A stretch of DNA of 64,000 nucleotides from Hydrogenophaga sp. (GTDB lineage Bacteria; Pseudomonadota; Gammaproteobacteria; Burkholderiales; Burkholderiaceae_C): NCBI GenBank assembly GCA_016741995.1, contig JACVCO010000009.1, forward strand, positions 114,445 through 178,444, written 5' to 3'. Both the position numbers and the translations under genes were made by a program. Below, piece by piece: positions 20,137 to 27,898 of this stretch; position 1 is the first letter of the stretch, and every line of letters begins with the position of its first letter. Below the pieces are notes generated by a model. It worked only from the letters and a program-made list of their open reading frames with translations. It was not told where the DNA came from and did no database searches.

Positions 20137-22479
20137 ATGGACGCTAAGGACAAGAAGGAACTCAGCGAGGCTGATATCAAGGCCAAATTCATTACTCCCG
20201 CCATTGTTCAAGCGGGGTGGGATGAGATGACTCAGATCCGCCGTGAAGTCACGCTGACTCCTGGGCCGGTTGTTGTTCGTGGCCCCCTGTCTTCGCGGAA
20301 CAAGAAGAAAAAGAAGTTCGCCGACTACGTCCTTCAAAAGGAGAAGGGTGTACCCATCGCGGTCATTGAGGCAAAAGACAACAGGCACACTGTCAGCTCA
20401 GGCATGCAGCAGGCACTGGGTTACGCTGATCTGCTGAGTGTGCCTTGCGCGTTCAGCTCCAATGGTGACGCCTTTGCAAGCCACAACAAGGCCGCGGCGG
20501 CAGGCAAAGACACTGAAACCGAACTGGGCATGGGTTCCTTCCCCAGCCCGGCGGAACTCTGGCAGAGCTACAAGTCCTTCCGTGGGATTGATGACGCCGT
20601 GGAGGCTCTGGTCACCGAGCCCTACTACGACGACGGGAGCAACAAAGAGCCGCGCTACTACCAAGCCGAAGCTATCAACCGCGTCATCGAGAAGGTGGCG
20701 GAGGGCGAGAAGCGCTTGCTCTTGGTCATGGCCACGGGCACGGGCAAGACCTATACGACCTTCCAGATCATCTACCGCCTCTGGAAGGCCAAGAGAGTCA
20801 AACGGGTGCTATTCCTTGTCGACCGAAACATCTTGGCCGATCAGACTCTGGTCAATGACTTCAAGCCCTTCGGTTCGGTCATGACCAAGATTCGCAACCG
20901 AAAAATCGACCCGTCTTACGAGGTCTATCTGGGGTTGTACCAAGCACTCACCGGGCCTGATGAAGAAGACAAGATCTTCAAGTCCGTAAAGCGCGACTTC
21001 TTTGACCTGATCGTCATCGACGAGTGCCACCGGGGCAGCGCCAACGACGACTCGGCGTGGAAGGAGATTCTCGAATACTTCGACGGCGCTATCCAATTGG
21101 GCTTGACCGCGACGCCCAAGGAAACCGAGTACGCCTCCAACATCACGTACTTTGGCGAGCCGATCTACACCTACTCGCTCAAACAGGGCATTCAGGATGG
21201 TTTCCTGGCGCCTTACAAAGTCGTGCGCATCGACATTGACAAAGACATCCAAGGCTGGACGCCTCCGCCCGGCATGAAGGACGACCTCGGTAACGAAATT
21301 GAACACCGTGAATATAACCAGATCGACATGGACCGCGTCTTGATTCTGAACCAGCGCACCAAGCTCGTCGCCGAGCGGGTAGTGAAGCTGCTCAACGCAA
21401 CCGATCCGTACCAGAAAACCATCATCTTCTGCGAAGACATCGATCACGCCGAGCGCATGCGAAAGGCCATCGTCAATGCGGCGGGCCCGCTCGCCAAGGA
21501 GAACAGTAAATATGTGATGCGTATCACGGGCGACAGCCTCGAAGGCAAGGCCGAGCTCGACAACTTCATAGACTCAGAGAGCAAGTACCCGGTAATTGCC
21601 ACCACTTCAGAGCTGCTCACCACGGGCGTAGATGCCAAGACCTGCAAAGTCATCGTGTTGGATAAGACCATCAGCTCCATGACCACCTTCAAGCAGATCG
21701 TGGGGCGGGGAACGCGCATTGAGGAGTCTCACAACAAGTACTACTTCACCATCATGGACTTCAAGAAGGCCACCGAGCTTTTCAAAGATCCAGAGTTCGA
21801 TGGTGAGCCTGTGGTGATCTATGAACCGGGGAACGACGACGACCCGGTGCCGCCGAACCCTGCGGGCAATGGCGAAGACGAGGGTGACGGCGAAAGCGAG
21901 GGCGAAACCGTCAGGAAGCTTCACGTCAGCGGTGTAGACGTGCGTATCCTCTCCGAGCGGGTGGAGTTTCTTGGCGAAGATGGCCAGATGGTCACCGAGA
22001 GCTACCGCGACTACAGCCGGAAGAACATTCGAAAGGAGTTCGCCTCCCTCGACGAGTTCTTGCGGAAGTGGAACAGCGCCAAGAAGAAGGCCGCAATCAT
22101 CGAAGCTCTTGCCGAGTACGGCATTGAGCTCCCCGACCTGGCCAAAGAGGCCGGCAAAGACTACGGCGACTTTGATCTCATCTGTCACATTGCCTTCGAT
22201 CAACCCCCACTCACCCGAAGTGAGCGGGCCAACAACGTCAAGAAGCGTAACTATTTCACCAAGTACGGCGACAAAGCCCGTGCTGTGCTCGAAGCCCTGC
22301 TCGACAAGTACGCCGACGAAGGCGTGGCCAGCATCGAGAACAACAATGTCTTAAAACTAGACCCGTTCAAGCAACTAGGCACCCCAGTAGAAATCATCAA
22401 TGGTGTCTTTGGTGGCAAAGCCCAGTACGAAGCCGCCGTGCACGAGCTCGAAACTGAGCTCTTCAAGCAAGCCAGCTAA
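20137..22479 (+). CDS. hsdR: Type I restriction enzyme, endonuclease/translocase subunit
   Basis: Motor and nuclease subunit that translocates and cuts DNA lacking the host methylation. 780 residues, the shorter (EcoEI-like) HsdR class. The N-terminal nuclease shows a PD-(D/E)XK arrangement: Asp63 in FADYVL and Glu78-Ala-Lys80 in AVIEAKD. The superfamily 2 helicase core follows: Walker A ATGTGKT (199-205), DECH box (295-298), and motif VI region QIVGRGTRIEE. The C-terminal region binds the methylase core. It begins one base after a short unrelated reading frame. hsdM follows 27 bases later. Confidence 0.97.
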   Translation: MDAKDKKELSEADIKAKFITPAIVQAGWDEMTQIRREVTLTPGPVVVRGPLSSRNKKKKKFADYVLQKEKGVPIAVIEAKDNRHTVSSGMQQALGYADLLSVPCAFSSNGDAFASHNKAAAAGKDTETELGMGSFPSPAELWQSYKSFRGIDDAVEALVTEPYYDDGSNKEPRYYQAEAINRVIEKVAEGEKRLLLVMATGTGKTYTTFQIIYRLWKAKRVKRVLFLVDRNILADQTLVNDFKPFGSVMTKIRNRKIDPSYEVYLGLYQALTGPDEEDKIFKSVKRDFFDLIVIDECHRGSANDDSAWKEILEYFDGAIQLGLTATPKETEYASNITYFGEPIYTYSLKQGIQDGFLAPYKVVRIDIDKDIQGWTPPPGMKDDLGNEIEHREYNQIDMDRVLILNQRTKLVAERVVKLLNATDPYQKTIIFCEDIDHAERMRKAIVNAAGPLAKENSKYVMRITGDSLEGKAELDNFIDSESKYPVIATTSELLTTGVDAKTCKVIVLDKTISSMTTFKQIVGRGTRIEESHNKYYFTIMDFKKATELFKDPEFDGEPVVIYEPGNDDDPVPPNPAGNGEDEGDGESEGETVRKLHVSGVDVRILSERVEFLGEDGQMVTESYRDYSRKNIRKEFASLDEFLRKWNSAKKKAAIIEALAEYGIELPDLAKEAGKDYGDFDLICHIAFDQPPLTRSERANNVKKRNYFTKYGDKARAVLEALLDKYADEGVASIENNNVLKLDPFKQLGTPVEIINGVFGGKAQYEAAVHELETELFKQAS

Positions 22480-22506
22480 GCAGCAGTTCCTGAATCTGAA
22501 ATCTCA

Positions 22507-24000
22507 ATGAGCAACGTCAGCGGAATCATCAAGTCCATCCAAGACATCATGCGCAAAGATGTCGGCATCGACGGCGACGCACAGCGCATCAGCCAGCTCG
22601 TGTGGATGTTCTTCCTCAAGATCTACGACGACCGCGAAGCCGAAATCGAGCTGCTGGAAGAAGCCTACAAATCCCCGTTACCCGAGCACTTGCGTTGGCG
22701 CAACTGGGCGGCCGATGCCGAAGGCATGACGGGCGAGGAGCTGAGCGACTTCGTCAACCTGCAGCTCTTCCCCACGCTTAAAAGCAAGCTCTCTGTCAGT
22801 GGCCCGACTGGCGAGCGTGCCAAGGTTATTCGCAACGTGTTTGAGGATGCCTACAACTACATGAAGTCGGGCACCTTGATGCGGCAGGTTATCAACAAGA
22901 TCTGCGAAATCGACTTCAACAACACACAAGACCGCCACACCTTTGGCAGCATCTACGAGCAAATCCTCAAAGATCTGCAAAGCGCGGGCAATGCTGGCGA
23001 GTTCTACACACCTCGGGCCGTCACCAAGTTCATCGTCGACCGTGTAGACCCGCAGCTGACCGAGAGCGTGCTCGACCCCGCCTGCGGCACCGGCGGCTTT
23101 CTCGCCTGCACCATCGACCACAAGCGTAGCAGGTACGTGAAGAATGCCGCCGACGAGGCCATGCTCGTTGCCAGCATCCACGGCGTGGAGAAGAAAGCCC
23201 TCCCTCACATGCTGTGCACCACCAACATGATCTTGCACAGCATCGACACCCCCACGCAGATCGAACACGACAATATGCTCAGCCGCCGCTCCTACACCGA
23301 CTATGGCGAAACCGACCGCGTGAACGTCATCCTCACCAACCCGCCTTTTGGTGGCATGGAAGAAGACGGGGTTGAGAACCAGTTTCCGGCCACGCTGCGT
23401 ACCCGCGAAACGGCTGACCTCTTCATGGCGCTCGTCATTCGCCTGCTTAAGAACCATGGCCGCGCCGCGGTGGTGCTACCCGACGGGTTCTTGTTTGGCG
23501 AAGGCATGAAGACGCGGCTCAAGCAAGCGCTGCTGGAGCAGTGCCACCTGCACACCATCGTGCGCCTACCCAATGGGGTGTTCAACCCTTACACCGGCAT
23601 CAAAACGAACCTCCTCTTCTTCACCAAGAAGCCCGAGAACCAGTGGCCCGCAACGCAAGAGGTTTGGTTCTACGAACATCCGTACCCTGAGGGTGTCACG
23701 AGCTATAGCAAGACCCGCCCCATGCAGGTCGAAGAGTTCACTCAGGAATGCGCGTGGTGGGGCAGTGAACATGATGGCTTTGCCGCACGTGTTGAAACCT
23801 CGCAAGCTTGGAAGGTTAGCCTCGCCGACGTCGCCGCGCGCAATTACAACCTCGACTTCAAGAACCCCCACGTTGGCGAGCAGTTGAGCCACGATCCGGA
23901 CGAGCTGCTGGATCGGTATCAGCGCCAGCAGCAAGACATGCAAGGCATGCGCGACCAGCTCAAGGCCATCCTTTCGGCCGCGTTCACCGGGGCAAAGTGA
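22507..24000 (+). CDS. hsdM: Type I DNA methyltransferase subunit
   Basis: N6-adenine methyltransferase subunit; two copies with one HsdS form the methylase, and with HsdR the restriction complex. 497 residues. The N-terminal helical domain is followed by S-adenosylmethionine motif I DPACGTGGF (190-198) and the catalytic NPPFGG (Asn278 to Phe281 and on). The latter part includes QEVWFYEHPYPEG and a C-terminal helical tail that contacts HsdS. Both catalytic motifs are intact, so an active modification enzyme is expected. It overlaps hsdS by 4 bases if hsdS uses GTG. Confidence 0.97.
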   Translation: MSNVSGIIKSIQDIMRKDVGIDGDAQRISQLVWMFFLKIYDDREAEIELLEEAYKSPLPEHLRWRNWAADAEGMTGEELSDFVNLQLFPTLKSKLSVSGPTGERAKVIRNVFEDAYNYMKSGTLMRQVINKICEIDFNNTQDRHTFGSIYEQILKDLQSAGNAGEFYTPRAVTKFIVDRVDPQLTESVLDPACGTGGFLACTIDHKRSRYVKNAADEAMLVASIHGVEKKALPHMLCTTNMILHSIDTPTQIEHDNMLSRRSYTDYGETDRVNVILTNPPFGGMEEDGVENQFPATLRTRETADLFMALVIRLLKNHGRAAVVLPDGFLFGEGMKTRLKQALLEQCHLHTIVRLPNGVFNPYTGIKTNLLFFTKKPENQWPATQEVWFYEHPYPEGVTSYSKTRPMQVEEFTQECAWWGSEHDGFAARVETSQAWKVSLADVAARNYNLDFKNPHVGEQLSHDPDELLDRYQRQQQDMQGMRDQLKAILSAAFTGAK

Positions 24001-25691
24001 ACATGCCTGCCGAGCAACTCATTACCCAGTATCTCAGTCAGTGGGCGACTGCCATCAAACGCAAGCCCGCGGCTGGGCGAGGTTCATCTCGAAAGGTCGA
24101 GCTCTATGGAATCAAGAAACTCCGTGAGCTGATCTTGGAGTTGGCAGTGCGCGGGCTGCTGGTGCCACAAGATCCGAAGGACGAGCATGCCAACAAACTC
24201 CTCGAAATGATCGCGGTTGAGAAGACGAAGCTGGTGAAGGACGGGAAGATTAAGAGGGACAAGCCGCCACTCGCGGTTGGTGCAAAGGAGCAACCATTTC
24301 AATTGCCTAAAGGATGGGCGTGGTGCCGTTTGGGCACCGTGGCGCAGCCCCAAGCAGGATTCGCCTTCAAGGCTAAATTCTTTAATGAAATAGGCCAAGG
24401 GCTTCCGCTTATTCGTATTCGGGACGTTGGGCAGCCTTTTTCCGGGACCTATTGTGACGAAGAATACAGAGAAGAGTTCTTGGTCGAGGAGGGTGACTAC
24501 CTCGTCAGCATGGACGGCAACTTCCGTGTGGCTCCTTGGAAGGGGAAAAGTGCCCTGTTGAATCAGCGAGTCAGTAGGCTAATTTTTTATTCCACAAACG
24601 TTGCCAAACGGTTTGTCGCGGAGTCGCTGCAACGTCGGCTGCTTGCTCTTCAGGGCGTCAAGTCATACACAACCGTAGATCACCTTTCAGGAGGTCAAAT
24701 TTCTGAATCAGTGATTGCACTTCCTCCTCTCGCCGAACAACACCGAATTGTTACCAAAGTCGACGAGCTGATGGTGCTATGCGACCGGTTGGAGCAGCAG
24801 GCCGGCGCCAGCCTAAGCGCCCATCAAATTCTGGTCGAAGCCTTGCTAAACACGTTGACAAGCGCCATCGATCACATGCAGTTCGCCGGCAGCTGGCAAC
24901 GCATCGCCGAGCACTTCGACACCCTCTTCACCACTGAAGAGAGCATCGACCAACTCAAACAAGCCATCCTGCAACTGGCCGTGATGGGCAAGCTCGTCCT
25001 TCAAGACCATAGCGACGAGTCCGCCGGCGAATTGCTCAAGGCGATCGCTACCGAGAAAGCGAAGCTGGTGAAGGAGGGGAAAATAAAAGAGGGCAAGCAG
25101 CGACCACCTATTTCAGAGCGGGAGAAGCCGTTCGGTATCCCAGTCGGGTGGGAGCTGGTTCGCTTCGGCGATCTCTTGATCAATCGAGACGCCGAGCGCA
25201 TCCCTTTGTCTGTCGATGAGAGGGCGCCCCGCGGTGGGGGCTACGACTACTACGGTGCTTCCGGCGTTATCGATTCAATTGACGCCTATCTTTTTGACAA
25301 ACCATTGTTGCTGATTGGTGAGGATGGAGCGAACCTGATAAATCGCTCTACTCCAATCGCTTTCATGGCTTATGGGAAGTATTGGGTCAACAACCATGCC
25401 CACGTACTTGATGGTTTTTCAGTGGATTTGCTTCAGTACGTTTGCATATATATCAACGCAATTTCGCTTGAGCCCTACGTGACTGGGACAGCTCAGCCGA
25501 AGATGAATCAGGCGAAGATGAATGGAATCGTTGTCGCGCTTCCGCCACTAGCAGAACAACGGCGAATCATCGCCAAGGTCGACGAGCTAATGGGGCTATG
25601 CGACCAGCTCAGATTCCACCTGAATGAGGCGCAAACCACCCAGCTACATCTGGCCGACGTACTCACTGAGAAGGCGCTCGCGGGGGCCTGA
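23997..25691 (+). CDS. hsdS: Type I restriction-modification specificity subunit
   Basis: DNA-recognition subunit that sets the bipartite target site. 564 residues from GTG 23997 (GTGA overlap with hsdM); ATG 24003 is the alternative. It is a clear internal duplication: helix 1 (about 40-90, ELAVRGLLVPQDPKDEH), target-recognition domain 1 (about 100-245), helix PPLAEQHRIVTKVDELM, then the same order again with QLAVMGKLVLQDHSDES, domain 2 and PPLAEQRRIIAKVDELM. The two recognition domains are visibly A/T-rich while the shared helices are not. It overlaps the SIR2 gene by one base (TGATG). Target sequence cannot be deduced. Confidence 0.95.
   Translation: MNMPAEQLITQYLSQWATAIKRKPAAGRGSSRKVELYGIKKLRELILELAVRGLLVPQDPKDEHANKLLEMIAVEKTKLVKDGKIKRDKPPLAVGAKEQPFQLPKGWAWCRLGTVAQPQAGFAFKAKFFNEIGQGLPLIRIRDVGQPFSGTYCDEEYREEFLVEEGDYLVSMDGNFRVAPWKGKSALLNQRVSRLIFYSTNVAKRFVAESLQRRLLALQGVKSYTTVDHLSGGQISESVIALPPLAEQHRIVTKVDELMVLCDRLEQQAGASLSAHQILVEALLNTLTSAIDHMQFAGSWQRIAEHFDTLFTTEESIDQLKQAILQLAVMGKLVLQDHSDESAGELLKAIATEKAKLVKEGKIKEGKQRPPISEREKPFGIPVGWELVRFGDLLINRDAERIPLSVDERAPRGGGYDYYGASGVIDSIDAYLFDKPLLLIGEDGANLINRSTPIAFMAYGKYWVNNHAHVLDGFSVDLLQYVCIYINAISLEPYVTGTAQPKMNQAKMNGIVVALPPLAEQRRIIAKVDELMGLCDQLRFHLNEAQTTQLHLADVLTEKALAGA
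24720..24786 (+). repeat. Direct repeat inside hsdS, copy 1
   Basis: 67-base segment coding for the conserved helix after recognition domain 1. It matches copy 2 at 25539-25605 at 54 of 67 positions by my hand alignment, in the same frame (offset 819 bases). Shared runs include GTCGACGAGCT and GCTATGCGACC. Such paired repeats allow recombination that exchanges or deletes recognition domains. Confidence 0.75.
25539..25605 (+). repeat. Direct repeat inside hsdS, copy 2
   Basis: Second copy of the segment described at 24720-24786, coding for the conserved helix after recognition domain 2. Confidence 0.75.
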
Positions 25692-26869
25692 TGAGCGCGC
25701 AACCCGAAACCTGGTGCCAAGCCGACGGGCACACCGACTACGAGCTGTTTGAAGACTTCAACGCTTGGATCGACGAGGGGGAAGGCGGCTTTGTAGCGCC
25801 GCTTTTGCAGAAGCTTGGTCAGGTGGGTTTGTCCAATCTCAGCAAGGCGTTTTTTGCTGGCGACCGCGAGGCTTACGAGCAGGCACTGGCGGCCTACCGC
25901 GCTGACCGTCGCCGTGAGGTACTAAGCCGAGACCACTTTGTCGAGACCTATGGCGAGGATGACGGACAACATTGGTTTGAGCGCAACGAGCAGCGCTTTG
26001 ACCAGCTGGTGGAATGCCTCCACGCCCAAGAGGTCGTGCCCTTCGTGGGTGCAGGCATCTCGGTAGGGGGCGGCTTCCCCACATGGGCCAGTCACTTGCG
26101 CCAGCAAGGCCGTACGGCGGGCATCGCTGCCGCACAGGTGGAAGCGTGGCTAGCGCAGGGTCAGTACGAAGAGGTCATTACGCACATCGAGCAGCGGTAC
26201 GGTCCCGAGGTGTTTGCGCAAGAGATCCGCGATGTGTTCGGCAAGCGCGGCAGCATTCAGGATGTCACGCTGCGCATCTCTGAGCTGTTCTCTGACACCT
26301 TGATCACGACCAACTACGACCGCTTGCTAGAGCAGGTTTTCGAGACTGGCGACATCTCTCGTGTACAGGTCATCAACGGGGCAACTGCGATGGAGCTGCC
26401 GGCCCCCCAAAAGATCACCGTGATCAAGATCCACGGCGACTTCAAAGACCCGGCGCATTGCATTCTTGGTAAGGCACAGTACGACGCGGCCTATGGGGAA
26501 GCAGAGCTCGACCTGCACCGACCAATTCCGAAGATTCTTGCGCGCTACTACCGCAACAACAGCTTGCTGTTTCTCGGCTGTAGCTTGCACAACGACCGAA
26601 CTGTGCAGGTCTTTCGTAAGGCGAAACGGACTGGAGGCGACTACCTGTTTCCTCAGCACTTCGCCCTTGAGCAGGCGCCTGCCCGGCTCGATGCCCTGGT
26701 GGAGCGCAATCGCGATCTCTCCCGCTTGGGCATCACGGCCATCTGGTACCCAAAAGGTGACCACGACAAGGTGGAAGCCATTCTCCGGCGCGCCTGTGGT
26801 GAGCTGAAGTATATGAGGGCGGAGAGGATGAAGGTCCAACGGCGGGTAGACAGTCTTCGCCCTCAGTGA
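25691..26869 (+). CDS. SIR2-like domain protein, putative NAD-hydrolysing defence effector
   Basis: 392-residue protein encoded as the fourth gene of the hsdR-hsdM-hsdS operon, starting on the last base of the hsdS stop. Residues 1-110 are an acidic, helical region I do not recognise. Residues about 115-305 form a SIR2-like Rossmann fold: PFVGAGIS (117-124), TTNYDRLLE with Asn208, KIHGDFKDP with His248, and LFLGCSLHNDRT (293-304). Asn and His are the residues needed for NAD hydrolysis in phage-defence SIR2 proteins (family knowledge). There is no zinc-binding Cys4 module as in sirtuin deacetylases. The C-terminal tail (about 310-392) is charged. After its stop, 255 bases to the next gene hold nothing I recognise. 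Confidence 0.88.
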   Translation: MSAQPETWCQADGHTDYELFEDFNAWIDEGEGGFVAPLLQKLGQVGLSNLSKAFFAGDREAYEQALAAYRADRRREVLSRDHFVETYGEDDGQHWFERNEQRFDQLVECLHAQEVVPFVGAGISVGGGFPTWASHLRQQGRTAGIAAAQVEAWLAQGQYEEVITHIEQRYGPEVFAQEIRDVFGKRGSIQDVTLRISELFSDTLITTNYDRLLEQVFETGDISRVQVINGATAMELPAPQKITVIKIHGDFKDPAHCILGKAQYDAAYGEAELDLHRPIPKILARYYRNNSLLFLGCSLHNDRTVQVFRKAKRTGGDYLFPQHFALEQAPARLDALVERNRDLSRLGITAIWYPKGDHDKVEAILRRACGELKYMRAERMKVQRRVDSLRPQ

Positions 26870-27124
26870 GTCCAACAGCCTCCGGCGATCAACCGTCCAT
26901 GCTCATACGCTGGTCGAGCATGTGCAGCCGCCATTCGCAGCGGCAGACGCACAGCACAGCCCCCCGGCAAGCGTGTTGCAGGGTGAGAGCTTGGTGCTGG
27001 CGAAGCACCGGTCACCGCTGGCATGCGCGGTGCGTTACGCTGCGAACCCGTAGTGGCGGCTGCCACGGCCACCAAACAATCACCTGACCCACCCCGCCTG
27101 GCTTTCAGCCAAAGGAGCACCCGT

Positions 27125-27868
27125 TTGACAGAGCCCACCCCCCACCTGCCGCACGCGCCGCTGCCCGCCTACTACCGCGACGAGGACGACCACGCCAAAT
27201 ACGTGCGCCGCATCTTCGACGAGACCGCGGTGGATTACGACCGCATCGAGCGCGCGATGGCGTTTGGCTCGGGCGGCTGGTACCGGCGCGAGGCGCTGGC
27301 CCGCGCGGGCCTGAAGGCGGGCGACAAGGTGGTGGACGTGGGCATTGGCACCGGCCTGCTGGCCCGCCAGGCCAGCACCTTGATCGGCCCGCAGGGCCGG
27401 CTGATCGGTGTGGACCCGAGCCCGGGCATGCTGGCGCAGGTGGACATTCCCGGTGTGGAGCTGCGCGCCGGCCGGGCCGAGGCGCTGCCCTGCGCCGAGG
27501 GCGAGGCCGACTTTCTGAGCTTTGGCTACGCGTTCCGCCACGTGCTGGACGTGGAGGCCGCGCTGGCCGAATTCCACCGCGTGCTGCGGCCCGGTGGCCG
27601 GCTGCTGATTCTGGAGATCAGCAAGCCCGAGGGCCGGGTGTCGAACGCGCTGTTGAAGTTCTACATGCGGCGCGTGGTGCCCACGCTGGCGCGTGTGGTG
27701 GCGCGCGAGCGCGGCAGCGCCGAGCTGTGGCGCTACTACTGGGACACCATCGAGGCCTGCATTCCGCCCGCGCTCATCCTGCAGGCGATGGAGCGCGCCG
27801 GCTTCCAGCAGGTGAAGCGCCACACCGAGCTGGGCATCTTCTCGGAGTACACGGCCATCCGGCCTTGA
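27125..27868 (+). CDS. Class I SAM-dependent methyltransferase, UbiE/COQ5-like
   Basis: Cytoplasmic methyltransferase, 247 residues. TTG 27125 is chosen because AAAGGAG (27111-27117) lies 7 bases before it; no ATG or GTG fits. The SAM-binding motif I is VVDVGIGTG (69-77). The UbiE signature normally reading SFGLRNVTD is here LSFGYAFRHVLD, so it belongs to the quinone C-methyltransferase superfamily but is divergent; it is probably not the housekeeping ubiE. It is convergent with the halogenase-like oxidoreductase gene, so joint action on a specialised quinone or aromatic compound is only a guess. Confidence 0.85.
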   Translation: MTEPTPHLPHAPLPAYYRDEDDHAKYVRRIFDETAVDYDRIERAMAFGSGGWYRREALARAGLKAGDKVVDVGIGTGLLARQASTLIGPQGRLIGVDPSPGMLAQVDIPGVELRAGRAEALPCAEGEADFLSFGYAFRHVLDVEAALAEFHRVLRPGGRLLILEISKPEGRVSNALLKFYMRRVVPTLARVVARERGSAELWRYYWDTIEACIPPALILQAMERAGFQQVKRHTELGIFSEYTAIRP

Positions 27869-27880
27869 ACTTGCCCTGAA

Positions 27881-27897
27881 GCCCGGCGCGGCCGGGC
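27881..27897. terminator. GC-rich hairpin between convergent genes
   Basis: GCCCGGC (27881-27887) and GCCGGGC (27891-27897) with a 3-base loop lie between the methyltransferase stop and the oxidoreductase stop. No T-run follows, so it may be a transcript end-stabiliser and not a true intrinsic terminator. Confidence 0.35.
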
Positions 27898-27898
27898 C

